A DNA stretch of 49,258 nt from Gemmatimonadota bacterium (GTDB taxonomy: Bacteria > Gemmatimonadota > Gemmatimonadetes > Longimicrobiales > Gaopeijiaceae). The first letter of the stretch is position 1; each line of letters starts with the position of its first letter. Location of the stretch: the NCBI GenBank assembly GCA_003248075.1, contig QJYK01000234.1, positions 1 to 49,258 of the forward strand, given 5' to 3'. The translations under genes were made by a program, and so were the position numbers. The notes below the pieces were generated by a model that saw only the letters and a list, made by a program, of their open reading frames with translations, made no database searches and was not told where the DNA came from. Of this stretch, positions 46,351-49,258 are shown in pieces.

Positions 46351-47155
46351 ACGCTGGATGGTCCCCCTCATCGCCGGTCTTTTCGGCCTCGCGATCGGCT
46401 CGTTCCTGAACGTGTGTACTCTGCGCTGGCCGGAGGAGGAGTCGGTGATCTCTCCTCCCTCCCGATGCCCGAGATGTGGGCAGCCGGTGCGGTGGCACGA
46501 CAACGTACCCGTCCTGAGCTGGCTGATCCTGCGGGGGCGCTGTCGCTCGTGCGGGCAGGCGATCTCCCTCCAGTACCCCCTGGTCGAGCTCGCCACGGGA
46601 ATGATCTGGGCCGGGGTGTTCGCGTACCACGGGCCCGGCGCCGAGTCGGTTCGTGGGAGCTTGTTCCTGACGATTCTGTTCGGCATCGCGCTGAGCGACG
46701 CGCGCTTCTACATCATCCCGGACGAGTTCTCCGTGGGTGGGGCGGCCCTGGGCATCGCGTTGTCGTTCATGCCCGCGGGCATCGACTGGGGCACCGCGCT
46801 GCGCGGGGCGCTGGTGGGCTACGGGGCGCTCTGGGCCGTGGCGGTGGGCGGCACCTGGGCTGTGAAGCGGTTCTTTCCCGGGCGACTCGAAGCGGCCGGC
46901 GTCGACCAGGCGATGGGCGGTGGCGACGTCAAGATGATGATGATGGTCGGAGCGTTCGTCGGCGTGTGGGGCGTGGCGCTGACCGTCTTCCTCGGCTCCG
47001 TGCTCGCGTTGGTCGTCTTCGGTCCCCTCGCCTCGCTGTCCAAGCGTCTCATCCCGCTCGGTGTCTTCCTGGCGGCCGCCGGCGCAGTCACCTACGTGTG
47101 GGGAGACGCGATGCTCGCCTGGTACATGGGCTCGGTCGTCGGGATACCGAGCTGA
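46340..47155 (+). CDS. pilD: Type IV prepilin peptidase/N-methyltransferase
   Basis: PilD removes prepilin leaders and methylates the new N terminus. The 271-residue polytopic membrane protein opens with GLAIGSFLNVCTLRWP, followed by the cytoplasmic four-Cys motif (C43, C46, C68, C71). The aspartyl protease residues are D120 in SDARFYIIPDEF and the Asp in MGGGDVKMM. It should process all prepilins encoded at 43-9445, although it lies about 37 kb away. Overlap with the SpoU gene suggests co-expression with it. Confidence 0.94.
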   Translation: MVLERWMVPLIAGLFGLAIGSFLNVCTLRWPEEESVISPPSRCPRCGQPVRWHDNVPVLSWLILRGRCRSCGQAISLQYPLVELATGMIWAGVFAYHGPGAESVRGSLFLTILFGIALSDARFYIIPDEFSVGGAALGIALSFMPAGIDWGTALRGALVGYGALWAVAVGGTWAVKRFFPGRLEAAGVDQAMGGGDVKMMMMVGAFVGVWGVALTVFLGSVLALVVFGPLASLSKRLIPLGVFLAAAGAVTYVWGDAMLAWYMGSVVGIPS

Positions 47156-47179
47156 CCTGGGCCGGCCGGGGCACGAACG

Positions 47180-47383
47180 TCAGGGATCCGAGCAGTCGCG
47201 CTGGTAACCGCAACGGGGGCACAGGAGCCTGCAGTGTCGCTCGAGCATCAGGGAGCCACACAGGTCACACGAGATCTCTTTCTTCCCCTCGTTCGGCGTG
47301 GCCTTCCCGGAGCCCTCTTCGGCCTCCGGGGGCTGTGACCGCCTCTGCGGATCCGGCTCGGGGTCCTGCTGGTCAGCCGTCAC
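47180..47383 (-). CDS. Small zinc-ribbon protein, function unknown
   Basis: This 67-residue protein has a polar, Glu/Pro-rich N-terminal half (MTADQQDPEPDPQ). A Cys-rich C-terminal half follows: CDLCGSLMLERHCRLLCPRCGYQRDCSDP. The pairs CDLC and CPRC make a standard rubredoxin-like zinc site, with two further Cys. I recall similar short proteins ending in CGYQRDCSDP in related bacteria, but no function is established. The GTG start overlaps the carbonic-anhydrase gene stop by 11 nt. The frame is open further upstream, but that part runs inside that gene and lacks homology. Confidence 0.75.
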   Translation of the reverse strand: MTADQQDPEPDPQRRSQPPEAEEGSGKATPNEGKKEISCDLCGSLMLERHCRLLCPRCGYQRDCSDP

Positions 47384-47924
47384 CTTCGCCTCGGGCGCCG
47401 TCCAGTCCCTGAGCCCGGTAAGCCCTCCCCAACTCCACGTAATGGAGCCCCCCCCGGGCGATCCACTCCGCGGCGGAGCCCTCGAGGCTCTTCCTGACCC
47501 GTCCGGGCACGCCTGCCACGACCGACCGCGCCGGAATACGCTCGCCTTCCAGGACCACCGTGTTCGCCGCCAGGACGCATTCCTCTTCCACGATCGCCCG
47601 CTGCAGAATGACCGCATTCATGCCCACGACCGTCCGGTCTCCGATGCGGCAGCTCTCGAATTTCGCGCCGTGGCCGACCGTCACGTTTCTCCCGATGAGG
47701 GTCGGGCCCCACGCGCCCACGTGCACCACGCAGTTGTCTTGGATGCTGGACCCGGCTCCCACGACGATGCCGTGATCGGGATCGTCGCCACGCAGCACCG
47801 CGCCGAACCAGACGCTCGCCTCGGCTTCGAGGGTCACGTCGCCGACGAGCACGGCGTTCGGGGCGACGAAGGCGCTCTCGTGAACCTTCGGGCTCTTGCC
47901 GCCGAAGGGGAGGATCAACGCCAT
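47373..47924 (-). CDS. Gamma-class carbonic anhydrase-like hexapeptide protein
   Basis: This 183-residue left-handed beta-helix protein has repeated hexapeptides and matches the YrdA/PaaY/gamma-CA family (NAVLVGDVTLEAEASVWFGAVLRGD, VGMNAVILQRAIVEEECVLAANTVV). Two of the three zinc-binding His are recognisable, H68 in NCVVHVG and H85 in TVGHGA. The third, usually in LHGC, is replaced by Glu90 (KFESC). It may bind metal differently or lack carbonic anhydrase activity. It ends with an Arg/Gly tail. It starts 6 nt after the CBS-protein gene and overlaps the zinc-ribbon gene. Confidence 0.88.
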   Translation of the reverse strand: MALILPFGGKSPKVHESAFVAPNAVLVGDVTLEAEASVWFGAVLRGDDPDHGIVVGAGSSIQDNCVVHVGAWGPTLIGRNVTVGHGAKFESCRIGDRTVVGMNAVILQRAIVEEECVLAANTVVLEGERIPARSVVAGVPGRVRKSLEGSAAEWIARGGLHYVELGRAYRAQGLDGARGEGDG

Positions 47925-47930
47925 CCGGGC

Positions 47931-49187
47931 TCAGCCCCCGCCCGGTCGGGTCGCGTCGCCCGTGGGGATCCGTGTCAGTCGGGCCCGGAGCACCTGTGTG
48001 TCGGTCGCCTCCACCACCTCGATCCGCACGCCGGAGCGCTCCAGCGCCTCGCCGACGGACGGGACGTAGCCGAGTTCCTCGAGGATGAACCCGTTGAGGG
48101 ATCGGTGTTCCAGCGTGGGGAGATCGACCCCGAACTCGTGGTTGATGTCGCGGAGGTCGACCGCCGCGTCGGCCAGGGCTTCCGTCTCGGAGACCCGGAT
48201 CAGGTCCGCTTCCTCGAGATCCGTCTCGTCGACGATCTCACCGACCAGCTCTTCGAGCACGTCTTCCAGCGTCACGAGTCCGTCGACTCCGCCGAACTCG
48301 TCGGCCACGATCCCGATGTGGATGCGACGGGCCTGGAAATCCCTCAACAGCTTCGACAGGGACAGGGATCCGGGCACGAAGAACGGCTCGCGGGCGAGGC
48401 TCGACAGCATGCGGTCCTGCGGACCCTGCACGAAGGCCTGGTAGACCTCGCGGACGTGCAGGATGCCCGTCACATCGTCCACCGACTCTCCATACACGGG
48501 GATGCGACTGTACGGCACGCCGTCGAGCTGATCCACGGCCTCCTTGAGCGTCATGGAGTCCTTCCACGCGAACACGTCCACGCGCGGGGTCATCACGTCG
48601 TAGGCCGTCAGCTCGTCCAACCTGAAGGCGCGCTCGACCAGCAGGCTCTCGTGCTCTTCGAGGACGCCCTCCTCGTGCCCGAGCTCCTGGATCTCGCGCA
48701 GCTCGCGCTCCTCGACGGTGACTTCCGACTCGGCCTTGCCGACCAGGGCCTCCTCGATCCTCGCGATCGGGGCACCGAGCCTCCGCAGCCAGCCGCTCAT
48801 CACGACCAGGAACGGCGAGGCGAGGAGGGCGATCCGAATCGGGTGGCGAGCGGCGACGGCGCGAGGGAGGAGGTCGGCGGCGACGAGTGCGATGAGCACG
48901 GCCGCAGCGAGGGTCGCCAACGAGACCAGGGAGCCCCATTCGCCTTCGCTGACCACCCCCACGATGCCGACTGCGGCCAGCTTCAAGGCGCTCTCGACGA
49001 GTCGGATTCCGCCCCGCGTACGCTCCGGCTCCGAGCGGAGTCGCGCGAGCTCGGCCGCGCCGCGGAATCCCTCGTCCTGGAGCGTGCGGACGTGCGACGC
49101 CCCGACCTGGAAGACTGCCGCCCCTGCGGCAGCCAGGGCGCCGGAGACCAGGAGCAGGAGCGCGACGGCGACGACCGACCCGGTCAT
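47931..49187 (-). CDS. CorC/HlyC-type membrane protein with CBS domains
   Basis: This 418-residue protein has an N-terminal CNNM/DUF21-like membrane domain with about four helices (1-150). A linker (AESEVTVEERELREIQELGHEEGVLEEHES) and a tandem CBS pair follow (about 200-325, YDVMTPRVDVFAW and VADEFGGVDGLVTLEDVLEELVGEI). The C-terminal domain is of CorC_HlyC type (about 335-410). Family members are linked to magnesium or cobalt efflux and resistance; 'hemolysin' is an old name with little support. The ATG is the first gene start at this edge, and 71 nt beyond it show no other feature. Confidence 0.9.
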   Translation of the reverse strand: MTGSVVAVALLLLVSGALAAAGAAVFQVGASHVRTLQDEGFRGAAELARLRSEPERTRGGIRLVESALKLAAVGIVGVVSEGEWGSLVSLATLAAAVLIALVAADLLPRAVAARHPIRIALLASPFLVVMSGWLRRLGAPIARIEEALVGKAESEVTVEERELREIQELGHEEGVLEEHESLLVERAFRLDELTAYDVMTPRVDVFAWKDSMTLKEAVDQLDGVPYSRIPVYGESVDDVTGILHVREVYQAFVQGPQDRMLSSLAREPFFVPGSLSLSKLLRDFQARRIHIGIVADEFGGVDGLVTLEDVLEELVGEIVDETDLEEADLIRVSETEALADAAVDLRDINHEFGVDLPTLEHRSLNGFILEELGYVPSVGEALERSGVRIEVVEATDTQVLRARLTRIPTGDATRPGGG

Positions 49188-49258
49188 CGCGACACGCTAC
49201 TTGGAGGCTCGTCCAGTGCGCCGCTATTCCTGCCTACGTCCAACCCTCACTCTCCTTG

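Overview
The window is a GC-rich, densely coded bacterial chromosome segment. It holds 46 protein genes, one tRNA, and almost no mobile or foreign DNA. A secretin (PilQ), lipoprotein and signal-peptide genes, and a complete PilMNOPQ alignment complex point to a diderm bacterium. The combination of HslUV, ClpXP and Lon, a short 'CPRCGY...DCSDP' zinc-ribbon protein, and the gene order aroC-aroK-topA-trmFO-xerC-hslV-hslU suggests Gemmatimonadota or a close relative. That placement is an inference from gene content, not a computed phylogeny.

Region 1 (1-17052, all on +) is a type IV pilus locus. It begins with two tandem major-pilin-like genes, then a PilS-like kinase and a PilR-like sigma-54 activator. 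Two successive sets of four minor pilins or pseudopilins follow, each in the order H/FimT, PilV, PilW, PilX/K. The second set is preceded by a sigma-54-type promoter with four upstream half-sites exactly 10 bp apart. Next come pilM-N-O-P-Q behind their own sigma-70-type promoter, and a 929-residue lipoprotein with Ig-like and beta-propeller character. The motors PilB/PilT and the platform protein PilC are not in the window; they may lie upstream. The prepilin peptidase sits far away, at 46340.

Region 2 (17053-30290, +) follows a double hairpin. It is a housekeeping run: chorismate synthase, shikimate kinase, topoisomerase I, TrmFO and XerC, then HslV/HslU, ornithine carbamoyltransferase and aminomethyltransferase. 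After a short gap come a MoaB/Mog-like protein and a second sigma-54 activator whose receiver domain is degenerate.

Region 3 (30297-41264, -) is rich in protein-quality-control genes: dnaK, htrA, trigger factor-clpP-clpX (behind a tRNA-Leu), and lon-engB-hypothetical.

Region 4 (41265-49258) is mixed: rhomboid protease, nucleoside transporter plus purine nucleoside phosphorylase (apparently using a CTG start), convergent thiD, an SpoU methyltransferase and PilD. On the minus strand it ends with a CorC-type CBS protein, a gamma-carbonic-anhydrase-like protein and a small zinc ribbon.

A striking general property is translational coupling. At about fifteen junctions the start codon overlaps the previous stop, usually as ATGA or GTGA. 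This helped fix several starts. All functional calls rest on reading motifs by eye; no database search was run.
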